From positions 38,299,335-38,363,334 of the forward strand of contig CM036191.1 in assembly GCA_020631735.1 (NCBI GenBank): DNA of 64,000 nt, given 5' to 3'. Positions 22,281-32,750 of this stretch are shown piece after piece. Source of the DNA: Saccharum officinarum. Taxonomy: Eukaryota; Streptophyta; Magnoliopsida; Poales; Poaceae. Every line of letters starts with the position of its first letter. Position 1 is the first letter of the stretch. A model generated the notes under the pieces. It saw only the letters and a program-made list of their open reading frames with translations, had not been told where the DNA came from and made no database searches. The translations under genes were made by a program, and so were the position numbers.

Positions 22281-23252
22281 TGTTCAAGTTCTTTAAGTCT
22301 TTATTCTTCAGCTTCGGCCGTTCTTGAAGAATTTGCACCTTGAGAGACTTCTTTTGTAAGACCTCTGTCTTCTTCGAGTGGTTGTTCGTCTTCGGTTTCT
22401 TCATTGACGGTTTTCTTGTTTGGTCTTGCCATTTTATTTTTTGTGGTCGTGAAGATCTTTAGATGCACGCATAAGCGGTGGGCGCCAGATGTTGGGTGAA
22501 AAGTTCAGGTCATACGACACGATTCACACAATCATCAGAAAAAATTTATCCAAGGCAAAATTGTATGCAAAGTTGCATTTATTTCATGATCATACCATAC
22601 ATGTCAGAGGTGGTATTTATAGGGCCCTAGCCTTCGTATTTTACATAATCATACCATACATGTCAGAGGTGATATTTATAGGGCCCTAGCCTTCGTATTT
22701 TACATAAAATGACTATTTTACTCCTGACCTAACTATTTACAACCCTTTATTTACGTAAGGGCGAAGTGGTCATTTTCTTCTAATTCAGTCTTCTTTTTCG
22801 CATTCGATCCTCTTTTCCTTCAATGAACTTGTTTTCTTCAGATCATCTTATGTTTCTTGTTCACTTCTCTGTCCAGCGAAGTTGAATTCTTGACGACGAA
22901 GTCGACAAGTGAAGTTGAATTCTTGACGACGAAGTCGATAGACGAAGTTGAATTCTTGACGACGAAGTCGATAGGCGAAGTTGAATTCTTAGCGACGAAG
23001 TCGATAGGCGAAGTTGAACTTCTGATGACGAAGTCGATAGGCGAAGTTGAATTCTTAGCGACGAAGTCGATAGACGAAGTTGAACTTCTGACGACGAAGT
23101 CGATAGGCGAAGTTGAATTCTTAGCGACGAAGTCAAAATACATTCTTCGTTGTATTTTTTCCTGCAAGTGAATTTTATCAGAATATTTTTATATCTTTTT
23201 TTACTCCAAAGTTTGGGCTTGAGTTTTTTTGGACGAAGTTAAATTCCCAACA
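22281..23252 (-). mobile_element. Internally deleted Gypsy element: one LTR plus primer site and gag start
   Basis: Minus-strand LTR spans 22490-23252 (TGTTGGG...CCCAACA). It is followed by a primer-site-like TGGCGCCCACC (22477-22487) and a short open frame starting MARPNKKTVNEETEDE, a gag N-terminus. The whole insert is bounded by a perfect 5-bp duplication GTGGC (22276-22280, 23253-23257), but the left end is TGTTCAAG, not a full LTR. The simplest reading is a deletion from the first four bases of the left LTR into gag. Tandem copies B and C show the uninterrupted target site. Confidence 0.75.
22877..23137. repeat. 33-bp tandem repeat array inside the Gypsy LTR, about 8 copies
   Basis: Unit of the form GAAGTTGAATTCTTGACGAC followed by GAAGTCGATAG(G/A)C. 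Because 33 is divisible by three, each strand shows a repeating 11-residue peptide (EVEFLTTKSIG type on plus). It lies in an LTR, so no protein is claimed. Confidence 0.85.
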
Positions 23253-23330
23253 GTGGCTCTGATAAGTTCACATGAATAAAAAATGCAAGGAAAGAATCAT
23301 CTAAACTTTCAAGAACACCGTTTATTGCGA

Positions 23331-24540
23331 GGAAAAATTAGTTTCATAGCATCGAAACATCAACATTCGGAAAATATCATTGAAAAACGTCCGTCACGTA
23401 AAATACCACCGAAAGAATGGTCCGTTACCTCCTAATACCATTCTGTCACGGTGGCCGCTGTTGCCGTGAATCCCTCGGTGAGGCACCTTTCTTCCCCCAT
23501 TTTAGAGAAACAGAGCACACACGCCGGCGTACTGGCATAGCCCGATTCGCCCTGGGGAGGGCACGGCAGCGGTGACTGACCAGCCGGCGGGCTTCGCAGT
23601 GGCCGGCCGCACCTATCGATGTCAGTGGCGCGGCCGGATATGGCTCATAGGGCCATGGCCCTGTGCCCGCGCGGCATGCAGCAGGGGCGACGGCGGCGGC
23701 ATGCGGCAATGGCGAACCCGGCGACTACAAGGTCGGCGCGGGTACACGTCAGGTGCGTGGGGGAGGTGGCGGACGCGACGGTGTAGCTGGCTTGGTGGGG
23801 GCGGCCCCGGTTGGAGCTGTCCGCAGGAGTTCTTGCGAGCTGCAGGAACGGCGCGGCGGCGGCGGGATCCAGCATCCCGGTGAGCCGCGGTCGGAAGAAG
23901 TCTGGACGGACGTAGTGGCATGCTCGACCGAGGCGCTGGTGGTCTCCACCCACGGGAACAGCGACGGCGGACCGAGAGCCGGCCATGGCGGCTGACAGCA
24001 GCAGTTTTGGCAACATACTGTGGCTCCGGCCCGGTGTTGTTTGCTGGTGGAGATGGTGGGGCACACGGCTCGGCAGTGGTGGTGCGTACGGTGCGGAACG
24101 GTGGTGGCGAGAGCAGACCGGCGGCTCCGAGCTTGGCGTCCATGCCCATGGCGTTCGCGTAGAGACAGTACGAGGGCGCGGCTTTTGGAGGACTCATGGG
24201 TGCCGTGGTGTGGCAGCTCAGCAGGCCGAGCGTGGCGAGCGAGGTAGGAGCGGGCGCTGCCCGTGGACTAGGCACAGGCAACCGTCATAGGTGATCCAGA
24301 GCACGCCACCATGCACCTTGTAAGCAGCAGATAGGCAGGAAGTGGGGAAAAGCATAAGGAAGAAGAAGAACAGAGTCCTCACGGAGGACAGAATGCTATT
24401 CGTCTCGACGGAGGAATTCACGGCAACAGCAGCCACCGTCACGGAATGCTATTTTAAGGTATATTTTACGTGACGAACATCTTTTGATGTTATTTTTTTT
24501 GAATGTCGTGATCTTTCAATGCTATGAAACCAAATTTCCC
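23331..24540. mobile_element. Mutator-like element with about 75-80-bp terminal inverted repeats
   Basis: The left end (23331-23408) and the inverted right end (24457-24540) match over most of their length, sharing GTTTCATAGCAT near the tips and CGTCACGTAAAATA at the inner ends. Flanking 9-mers TTATTGCGA and TTACGGGAA are diverged but both align to the empty site TTATTGGAA in copy B. The interior (about 23440-24450) is very GC-rich, unlike its neighbours, and holds long overlapping frames but no transposase. Such elements often carry host gene pieces (Pack-MULE). I could not identify a captured gene. Confidence 0.65.
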
Positions 24541-25322
24541 TTACGGGAATCCATGCAGTACGGATGAACTCCGGCTACCATCAGCAGCGGTGCAGAAGAG
24601 GGGTTGAATTCCAAACGCCTACGGTGTAGTTCAACAAATGGGAGTGTTCATATGTATGAGTGTGAAGACGTTTTGCGTTCGACTACAGCATCGTATCATA
24701 CTCAGACATAAAAAAAAATAAAAAAACAAAAAAAAAACAGAGGGAGTAGTTCATATAGATTCAATAAACCAGCAGAGAGATTTTCATTTTCACACTGGAA
24801 ATATGTTTTGATTAACCATAACTGCATTCTAGTGGCCTTGCCTTCAAACTAGTACTATCTAACATAAAAATTTTACAAATTCATCCGGTTGGAAGCAAGA
24901 ACACCAGAACATAATAAACATATCTGTACCCCCCTAACAGCCTCACGATAGAATTCCTAAAAGCATCAAACTTCCATAGTGACATCCTATTACCATAATG
25001 AATTGGGAAAAACACTAATAGAAGAAAGCAACAGGCATGTGCTAGTTCAGATAATAGAAGTTCATGTGTATTACAAGTGAGCAAATCCAGTCAGTATGTG
25101 CCTCATACATATGCACTAGATGACTAAAATTAGTGAACGGGGACACTGAACACAGATAATTTTACCTGGTAATGAACTTGACGCTCAAGCGCACACTAAC
25201 AGGACAGAATTTGTCCAGAGAGTTTCTTCAAAGTTCAAACAATTTGTCAAGAGAGTTTCTTCAAAGTTCAAACAAAGCAGACCACATATCATGGCCAGCA
25301 AATCAGACAGATCAAAAGACAC

Positions 25323-27200
25323 ATGATGATGGAATTTCATGAAAATTCACTGCGTACATATCATTTTCAGAACTCAGAAGAGATTTTGAACACAGATGGC
25401 CAAAAAGTGCTTTTTACCATTAATATCATTACCATTACTCATTACATGCTAAATGCACAATTGAAATTGAAACAAATATTGAAAATGCACAAACTCCTCA
25501 AGATCTGTTGCTGCTGAAAATAAATGTTGATGCTCTAGTCCTGGCAGCGGCCTCGTGGCATCATGCACATTCTCTCGCTACAGTTTCTTCCAGAGACCTT
25601 CCACTTTCAGGACTGCATGGAAACCAATATCGTGGCAAGAGAAGGGCATTGCAGGCTTGCAGTATATCCCTGTGTTCCCATGTCCTGCACTCACATTTAG
25701 CTGTCAGAAAGGTCAGCTCCAAATGTGTCAAACTGCCCAGTATCTTGCAAAGATAAAGCAATAATAATAGCTTGAAGTGGCTCTCATAATTCATATGAAT
25801 AAAAAAATGCAAGGGAAAGAATCATCTGAACTTTCAAGAACAGCGTTTATCAGAATCCATGCAGGACGGATGAACTAGAGGCTACCATCAGCAGCGGTGT
25901 GGATAGGCAGAGGCTTGCGGGAGATCCATGATGCCGCTGCTGGCAGTGTCCAGTAGGCAGGGGCAGTGACAGAAGAGGGGTTTGAACTCCCAACACCTAC
26001 GGCGTAGTTCAACAGAGGGGGTAGTTCATATGTATGAGTGTGAAGACGTTTTGCGTAGAACTATGGCGTCATCATACTCAGACATTAAAAAAAACAGAGG
26101 GAGTAGTTCATATAGATTCAATAAACCAGCAGAAAAATTTTCATTTTCACACTGGACGTATGTTTTGATTAACTATAACTGCAAGTGGCCTTGCCTTCAA
26201 ATTTTACACACTCATCCTGTTGGAAGCAAGAACGCCAGAACATAGTAATCATATCTGTAGACCCCTAACAAGCCCCACAATAATACATTCCTAAAAGCAT
26301 CACACTTCCAAAGTGACATCTTATTACCACAATGAATTGGAAAAAAAACACTACTAGAAGAAAGCATCAGGCATGTGCTAGTGCAGACTGCAGATAACAA
26401 TAGAAGTTCATGTGTTTTTACAAGTGAGCAAATCCAGCCAGTATATGCCGCATACATATGCACTAAATGACTAAAATTAGTGAACGGGGACACTGGACAC
26501 AGATAATTTTACCTGGTAATGAACTTGACGCTCAAGTGCACACTAACAGGACAGAATTTGTCAGACAGTTTCTTCAAAGTTCAAACAATTTGTCTAGAAA
26601 GTTTCTTCGAAGTTTAAACAAAGCAGACCGAATATCATGGCCAGTAAATCAGATAGACCAACTCGAACAAAATTACATGTCACAAGAAGATGGTCAGTAA
26701 ACTGGTTGAAGGCGGTACAAGTATAACCGAGGCAGGGCCTGGCATGGGAGCAATTCGCCAAACAGCTCGCGTGCGCGTGGTCGAGGCTGAGGCCTACCAC
26801 CCTCTAGCGCTGCAGTCGTTCGACGAATTGCTTCCAGGACAGGCCAGCTCCGGGAGCATCGGTCGCGGGCGGCGGGCGCTCGCTCTCGCGGCGGGACATG
26901 CATGCGGGATCTGGATCTGGATCGGTGGGATATGTCCGCGAGACAAAAGCTCAACCACCGCTTAAGCGGCTGACGGCGGCTGAGGAATGGAATGGTGGTT
27001 TAGTTTAGGTTAGGGTTACGGAAATGTGTTGCGTCGGTATATATAGAGGAGTTGGAGTGGAAGGATCTGTCTGGATCGGCCCACTGTCCGATCGATGAAC
27101 CGCTTGGGCCGGAAGTGTTGAACTCTTTGGGCTGGGCCTACCTTAACTGACGACCAAGGAATGCAGTCCAGGGCTCCAGGCCCAAGAAGGAGCCCCGCAG
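25323..27200 (-). pseudogene. Copy C of tandem family, degenerate
   Basis: Collinear with copy B from the 3' side (GGAATTTCATGAAAATTCACTGC near 25332) to the promoter. On the minus strand the exon-1 block (26954-26694) has a frameshift after CSRSWP compared with copies A and B, and the downstream frame has an early stop after LWKK. It starts immediately where copy X ends, giving head-to-tail order. Probably a decaying duplicate. Confidence 0.6.
27010..27138 (-). promoter_or_regulatory. Promoter segment of copy C
   Basis: Contains the telobox complement TTAGGGTT (27010-27017), TATATATA (27039-27046) and TTTGGGCTGGGCC (27126-27138), with the same order and spacing as copies B and D. Confidence 0.5.
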
Positions 27201-27784
27201 CGGATGATCTGTCGACTGTCGTGCTGGAGTGAACCAACGTCTTCTCGTCAGGCCCAAGCAGTTCATCCATTTTTTTAATCAAAAGCACTCATCACTGTAG
27301 CAACAGTGTAACTATTAATTAGGATTAGGCAAATTATCCCCCCCTATGTTTTAGTTCACCCTCCGCCACTGGACGCTGCCACCGCGGACCGTGTGGAGGC
27401 GGATCGGAGGAGGCCGCCCCCGCCTTGCCAACGTGGAAGCTGTCCAGCCGCCGGCGCCCCAGGGTTGCTGCGTCGTCGTTGCGGGCTCGTGCTGAGGCCC
27501 TTTACCGGACGCACTTCTCTGTGAGGGCCGACACATCCCAGACCATGGAATGTACTGTGCGTGCTTATCTCATTTTACTGCTTATATGTATTTGTTTCAG
27601 TCTGATTTGTAGCTTGGCTTGATAATGTGCCGTAGTAGGAACTTGGTTGTGTGTGCTGCATTATCCTGATTCCTGAATCTCAATATAGACTTGTTCCATG
27701 CCTGTGGCAGTGGTGGCACGGACTGAGGTGTGAGCACGTGGAGGGCCAGCCCATAGAAGATGGGCAGATATCGTGTTTTACAAC
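27201..27784. other. Unassigned GC-rich then mixed sequence
   Basis: A GC-rich patch at 27345-27540 looks gene-derived by composition. I could not find a conserved frame; plus-strand frames of 65-78 codons carry no known motif. The right edge is the truncated 3' end of the minus-strand LINE. Confidence 0.35.
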
Positions 27785-28548
27785 TTCACATGGACTATCA
27801 GGAACTTCACAACTTCAATTTTTTCTAAATCAGCTAACTCAACCTGATATTCCTTTCTCTTTTTTCTCAACTAACCTTGGAGATTGAATCCCCATCCTTT
27901 GAAAAAATGTTTAAATAATTTGAGTTTCTGCTGAATCTTATCAATGGTAGATCTAGCCCTGCAAGGCCTCATCCAAATCTTTTCAACAAGTGGAAAAAAT
28001 CAGGATTTTTAAGCCAACCTAACTCAAATCTAAATTGAATGAAAGGTAAATTATCTCTTTTCTCAGTAGATACAATAAGAGGGTTGTGGTCAGAAATTTC
28101 CCTCGGCAATCTGTTAACGGAAGCTTGAGGGAAAATATCTTCCCATTCTTTTGTTACCAAAACTCTATCTAACTTTTCAAGAAGAGGAGATTCTTGATTA
28201 TTTGACCAAGTGAACATACCCTCTGACATAACAATCTCCCTCAACTCATAAAAGTTAATCAAAGAATTAAATAGAGGAGTGTGTCTATGAACACCATCCA
28301 TGGAGTTCTTCTCTTTACTATATCTTATAATATTGAAATCTCCTCCAATTATCTTGGGTTCAGAGTTAGAAGCACAGAAATGAGACAATTCAGCTAAAAA
28401 GGCTTACTTCTTCTCTTCTTAAGCTGCTCCATACACAACTAGCAGATTCCATTTCAATTTTAGAGTTTTGTCCCACAAATTCATTTTTAGCATAAACTCT
28501 CCTTGATTAAATGAACCCACATCAAATCTATCAAGTAGCACCCCAACC
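27785..28548 (-). pseudogene. LINE ORF2 endonuclease domain, C-terminal part
   Basis: Minus strand, split frames at 28616-28419, 28388-27969 and on to about 27785. Motifs of the AP-type endonuclease of plant L1-like LINEs are present: IIGGDFNIIR (catalytic D/N), LDRVLV, and ISDHNPLIV (catalytic D/H), followed by the connecting helix region (DKIQQKLKLFKHFFKGWG in a shifted frame) and RKKRKEYQVELADLEK. Frameshifts near 28400 and 27970 and a stop break the frame. RT never follows: the element is truncated at its 3' side at about 27785, unusual for LINEs, which normally lose the 5' side. Confidence 0.82.
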
Positions 28549-28553
28549 AAAAT

Positions 28554-31500
28554 TGTAACACCCTTGGTGTTATATAAACTAAAACGTGCCATGTCATCAT
28601 ATGCACTGCAAAGCATTCATGATTAAGTTAACCATGTTGTGCATCAACTCAAATAAGTTTACGTTTCCTAGGTTGATTGTGTTTCTGTGGTGTGTGACTC
28701 GAATCCAAAAATCCTAATTTCGAATGTCACCGCAATTACTTAGTTTATGCCCTATGTAAGTTGAGGTGTACGATTGTGTTGTATACTAGTGTCACTTGTA
28801 GGGTATGAGCTCAAGTTCAACGGATAAAATAAAGTTTCAAGTTTGAGTTTAAATTTGGAATCCAAAACTTGTTGCAAGTTTTCTTATTCGGATTCGAATT
28901 CAAATTTGAGGAATTATTAAAAGAATTTCCAAAGTCAACCTAGTCAACCAAGAGTAGCATTTGGTCAAACATGTGATGCTTGACTCAATGATGACCTTGG
29001 GTGATGGCGTGATCACTAAATAATCACCAATTAATAGAACATCAAGTTTCAATTTGAAATCTTTCCGAAAACCCTAAAATGCAAAACCCTGATTTTACCC
29101 CTTTCTGAATAATTCAAAATATAAGCAAAATTTGGGAAAAAGTTTAAAACCAAGTTTGTATATCTTTTCTTGGGCTACAAGTTTGGTGTTTTGAGTTTTC
29201 AAAGTTTCTGTGTAAAAGTTTGAGTAAATTTGAAAAGAAGCAAATTTCAAATTTGACCCCTTTTCATCCCCAAACCCAAATTTCAAAATGGAGGAAAAAT
29301 TTGAAAATGGTTTGAATAGCAAAGTGGTAGGTATTGGTTAGATGTACAACTTTGGTATTTTAAGTTTTTGAAGTTTCAATATAAAATTTAAAGTAATTTT
29401 GAAATTGCCAAATTCTAGAAAAGTGTCCCCTTTTGATTTCAAATTCAAATTTCAAAATCCAGTCTGAATTTGAAAAAGTTTTCAACATGAAACTTGTAGA
29501 GCTTGAAATTCTGAAGATTTAATATTTTGGGAATTTTTCAAGTTGCTACAGGATTTTGGGAGTAATTTCAAATTTTTCGAGAAGAGTTTGGTATTTGGGG
29601 GGAGCTACAGTGCACGACGAATAGGAGGCAGGCAGCGCACGGCATGGGCGCCGGTGAGCCGCCGTGGCCTTCGGCCGGCTTCCAGGCGCGCTGCGGTCAC
29701 CAGCTGCTGCTTCGCATGGCCGCTCGCGCTGGACGTCTTCGAGTTGGCTGCCTCTTCTATAAAGCCACGCACTGCCGTCTGCGTTTTCCCCTTTTCTCCG
29801 TTTTCACCGTCGCCGTCATTCTCTCGGCCGCCGGCGCACACCACCGCCATCGCTTCACCTCAGGTCACGTTCTCTCGCCCTATTGTTTGCAACAGTGTTG
29901 TGCGTCGAGTGCATCCCTTCGCGTTTAGCCTCGCTGCCTGAGCTTAGGGCGTAACCGTCTTGTCCACGGTCAGCAGTAGCTCCGCCGTGGGTGCCTCACC
30001 ATAACCAGCCGCCTCCCGTGCTCTTCCGCTTCAACCGATCACGGTTTTGTGGTCGTGGTATGCCCCTGGTGCTCCCTGTCCATCCCATTTAGCTTTTATT
30101 GGCTTGTCTTGCCGGAACGGCGTGAGCCGTCGTCACCGAGCCGCCATGGCCGTCGGGGAGGGGTCACCGGCGTGCGAACTTAGGTGTAGAGCGTCGTAGT
30201 GAGTTCGCGGGGCCAGCAGGGTTGTGTTGGTCCAGCTCGGTCTCACCGGGATCTCACCGTTGGCGAGATGGCGGTCGGCGGCCACCGTTGGCCATCGGCC
30301 GGTGGGAGGAGGAAGATGACACGCGGGACCACCTGGTCAGCGAAAGCAAGAGAGAGGGAGCGCGCGCGAGCTGGGCCGGCCTGGTCTTATTGGGTCGAGC
30401 GAAGGCGAGCGGAGCGCGCGTGCGGGCCGCGAGCACGAGCGCGCGAGCGGCTAGGTCGAGTGGGCCGAGCGAGGGAAGGAGGTCAGTAGCCGGCCTGTTG
30501 TGGTGGTTTTTGTTTTTCTTTTTCCAAAAATATAAATAGTAACAAGTTTTGTTTATTTTGTTGTAAATTATTTAAAATTCCAAAAAATGATAAAAATTAT
30601 TATGTAACCTCTTTATACTATGTACTATTTAAGAAAAATATTAAATGCCAATTTTATTTAATTTTTGTAAGTTATTTAATTAGCTCAATTAATTAATAAA
30701 TGGCTTTTCCATAATTCTTCTAGGCTTAATTAATTGTCCAAAAATTATGAATTTTTTTTACCAATTAGTCATGATGTAATCATTCTAAAATAAAAATTTG
30801 AGCTTAATTAGACAAAGTTGATTTTATTCTTAATTTTTTGCTTTATTAATTAATTAGTTAATCTTGTAATTAGAACCTAATGACTTAGGGTTGTTTGACT
30901 TTGTGATTGAGTGTTGACTTTGGGTCATTAACACTTAATGACCTTTAGCACCCTTAATTGATTGTTTGAGCTCTCTTAATTATGTTGTTAAGGTTTAATT
31001 GGTGTTATTTCATGTGATAAGCGAAAGTCTTTAATAAAGTCTTTAACCTACGCAAACCCTAAGTTAGGGTTAGGTTAGGATCGTTTGCTTTGCAACTGTA
31101 CCGTGAAGAAAAGTTATACTCAAGTTATCAACTTTGTTATGCATCCACCGAGCATCATGTTTTATATCTCATCATTTTGAACATACATTGTCATCACGTG
31201 TAGTCCTCGTGAATGAGGAGAGTACCAAAGTGGAATCCGTCCCCAAAGAAGAGCCAACGTCCTTGGAGGTGGGATTTGATATTTGTGGTACTGACTCAGA
31301 ACCTGAACTTCCCGTCGACCAAGGCAAGCCCCGGTTACATTTAACCCTTCCTTACATTTTGAAAAGTTTTACTTCACTTATATTAATTCTTATTGCATTA
31401 AGTGATATGAGTTGAGTGATAACCTAATTACTGCATTACCATCCTTGCTACTTTAATATCATCCTTGTTACTGTTTTTATTTGAAAATGCTTAGTATGCT

Positions 31501-32705
31501 AGCCATGCTTAATGAGAAAACTTAAAAAATTTTTAAGCAAAGTTTGAAGGGTTGTTGGATATTGATGATGATTAATCTGGAACCGGTCGGCGGACTTGCA
31601 TTGGGAGAGGAGTCCCCATGTAGTGTCTCCGACTATGTCAGTTAAGGACCGTACCGTTGATTGAATTGTGTGTGTCGAGAATTTGTAATTGACCATATGC
31701 TCCGGTAAGCCTAAGACCTTGGTAATTCTAACATATGAACAACCAACCGCGCACTAGGAGTAGAGAGATAACGAGAGTAGTGTGTACCCTTGTAGCCAAG
31801 GGCTGGATTGGAGGTGTACTGTACTCTCGGGTGGCGCTGGACCCGGTCATGTTTTGGAGGATTTGAGTGAAGGTTGATATATGTAGGTTAAAGTTCTACA
31901 TATGTCGTGTGGTTAGGGATCCCTAATTGAGTATAATCAATTCGAATCGTTGCTGCTCCTCGGTTAAGGAGACTCGATTCTCTGTTCAACATCATAGTTA
32001 AGAAATGGAACTTTGGTCGGAGAATAAGAAAGAAGTTGTATGAGTTACATGATCTAGATTAGCATCACTTACATTATGTTAATGATTAATGAGGAAATAA
32101 AACATTGATCTTAAGGATTCACTATTAGTACCTTTTATGCAAAAGAACCTTGATTCTTGCTGGAACCTCACCTTGATTCCCCTGAGCCTGCATTCCTGAG
32201 TCGTCTCCATCCTTTTTCATTGGTTAAGTCTTGTGGAGTACTTTCGTACTCAGGGTTTGTTGAACCCCTATTGCAGGTGTGTCTCATGAACAGGTGTGTT
32301 TCGGACCCTGTTGCATGACCGTCTTTGCGGTAAGCGACGACGAGTAGATGTTTGGCTCTTGGGCAGAGCGCCACATTTTGGTGATTGTAATAATGTTACT
32401 AATGCTACTCCACTATTATAGTTGTACTATCTAAACTTATGCTTTGTAAGTTTAGAACAACGGGTTTGTGAACTTATGTTATGTAAGACTTTCGCTTTTG
32501 TACTCTGATGTAATTTATTATATAAACTGTTGTAATACTGTAATGCCTCTGAAATGTGATCCTGCTCAGAAGATCGTGGATGATTCGGATTCCTGAGGAC
32601 ACCCGACAGACTTCTTAAGTTCTGTGGCACACATGTATGGTGGTTAGAGGTCTTTAAGACAATAACAAGTACATGTGGGCCATATTATTTAGGAGATTTT
32701 GCCAC
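28554..32705 (+). mobile_element. Solo LTR inserted in the LINE, about 4.15 kb
   Basis: It begins TGTAACACCCTTGG and ends near GATTTTGCCAC(A). A 5-bp duplication AAAAT is found at 28549-28553 and 32706-32710. Removing 28554-32710 restores the LINE frame across SGGIL|VGVLLDRF. It has no primer site, no PPT and no pol. The interior includes a GC-rich block (29600-30500) with meaningless overlapping frames, an AT-rich block (30530-31000), and a GAGTACTTTCGTACTC palindrome at about 32235 also seen in the 1-7963 LTRs. Confidence 0.85.
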
Positions 32706-32750
32706 AAAATTCCCCCAGATTTACCTTTGGAGGGATTCCACATCCAAAGA
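32706..32750 (-). pseudogene. LINE ORF2 fragment between two solo LTRs
   Basis: Forty-five bases of endonuclease coding sequence (minus strand, MWNPSKGKSGGIL region) stranded between two insertions. It joins in frame to 35673 on one side and 28548 on the other when the LTRs are removed. Confidence 0.8.

Larger units (their letters stand above)
20567..25322 (-). pseudogene. Copy X of tandem family, broken by insertions and lacking promoter
   Basis: Family sequence is present at 20567-20804, 21809-22280, 23253-23330 and 24541-25322, in the same order as copies B and C. The pieces join cleanly when four insertions (20805-21808, 21927-22168, 22281-23252, 23331-24540) are removed. The exon-1/promoter part is missing: the unit runs straight into the start of copy C at 25323. 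A 40-bp phrase ending GAGAGTTTCTTCAAAGTTC is duplicated in tandem at about 25215-25275. Non-functional. Confidence 0.7.

Noticed and set aside
22857..23171. 104-codon plus and 109-codon minus frames with an 11-residue repeat
   Set aside because: Produced by the 33-bp LTR repeat; no start context, no domain.
23622..24281. 219-codon minus-strand frame inside the Mutator-like element
   Set aside because: Composition-driven; other frames on both strands are equally open and I see no domain. Kept only as a possible captured fragment.
29543..30539. GC-rich frames of about 95-132 codons
   Set aside because: Inside the solo LTR 28554-32705; same kind of GC-rich LTR block as in the first element.
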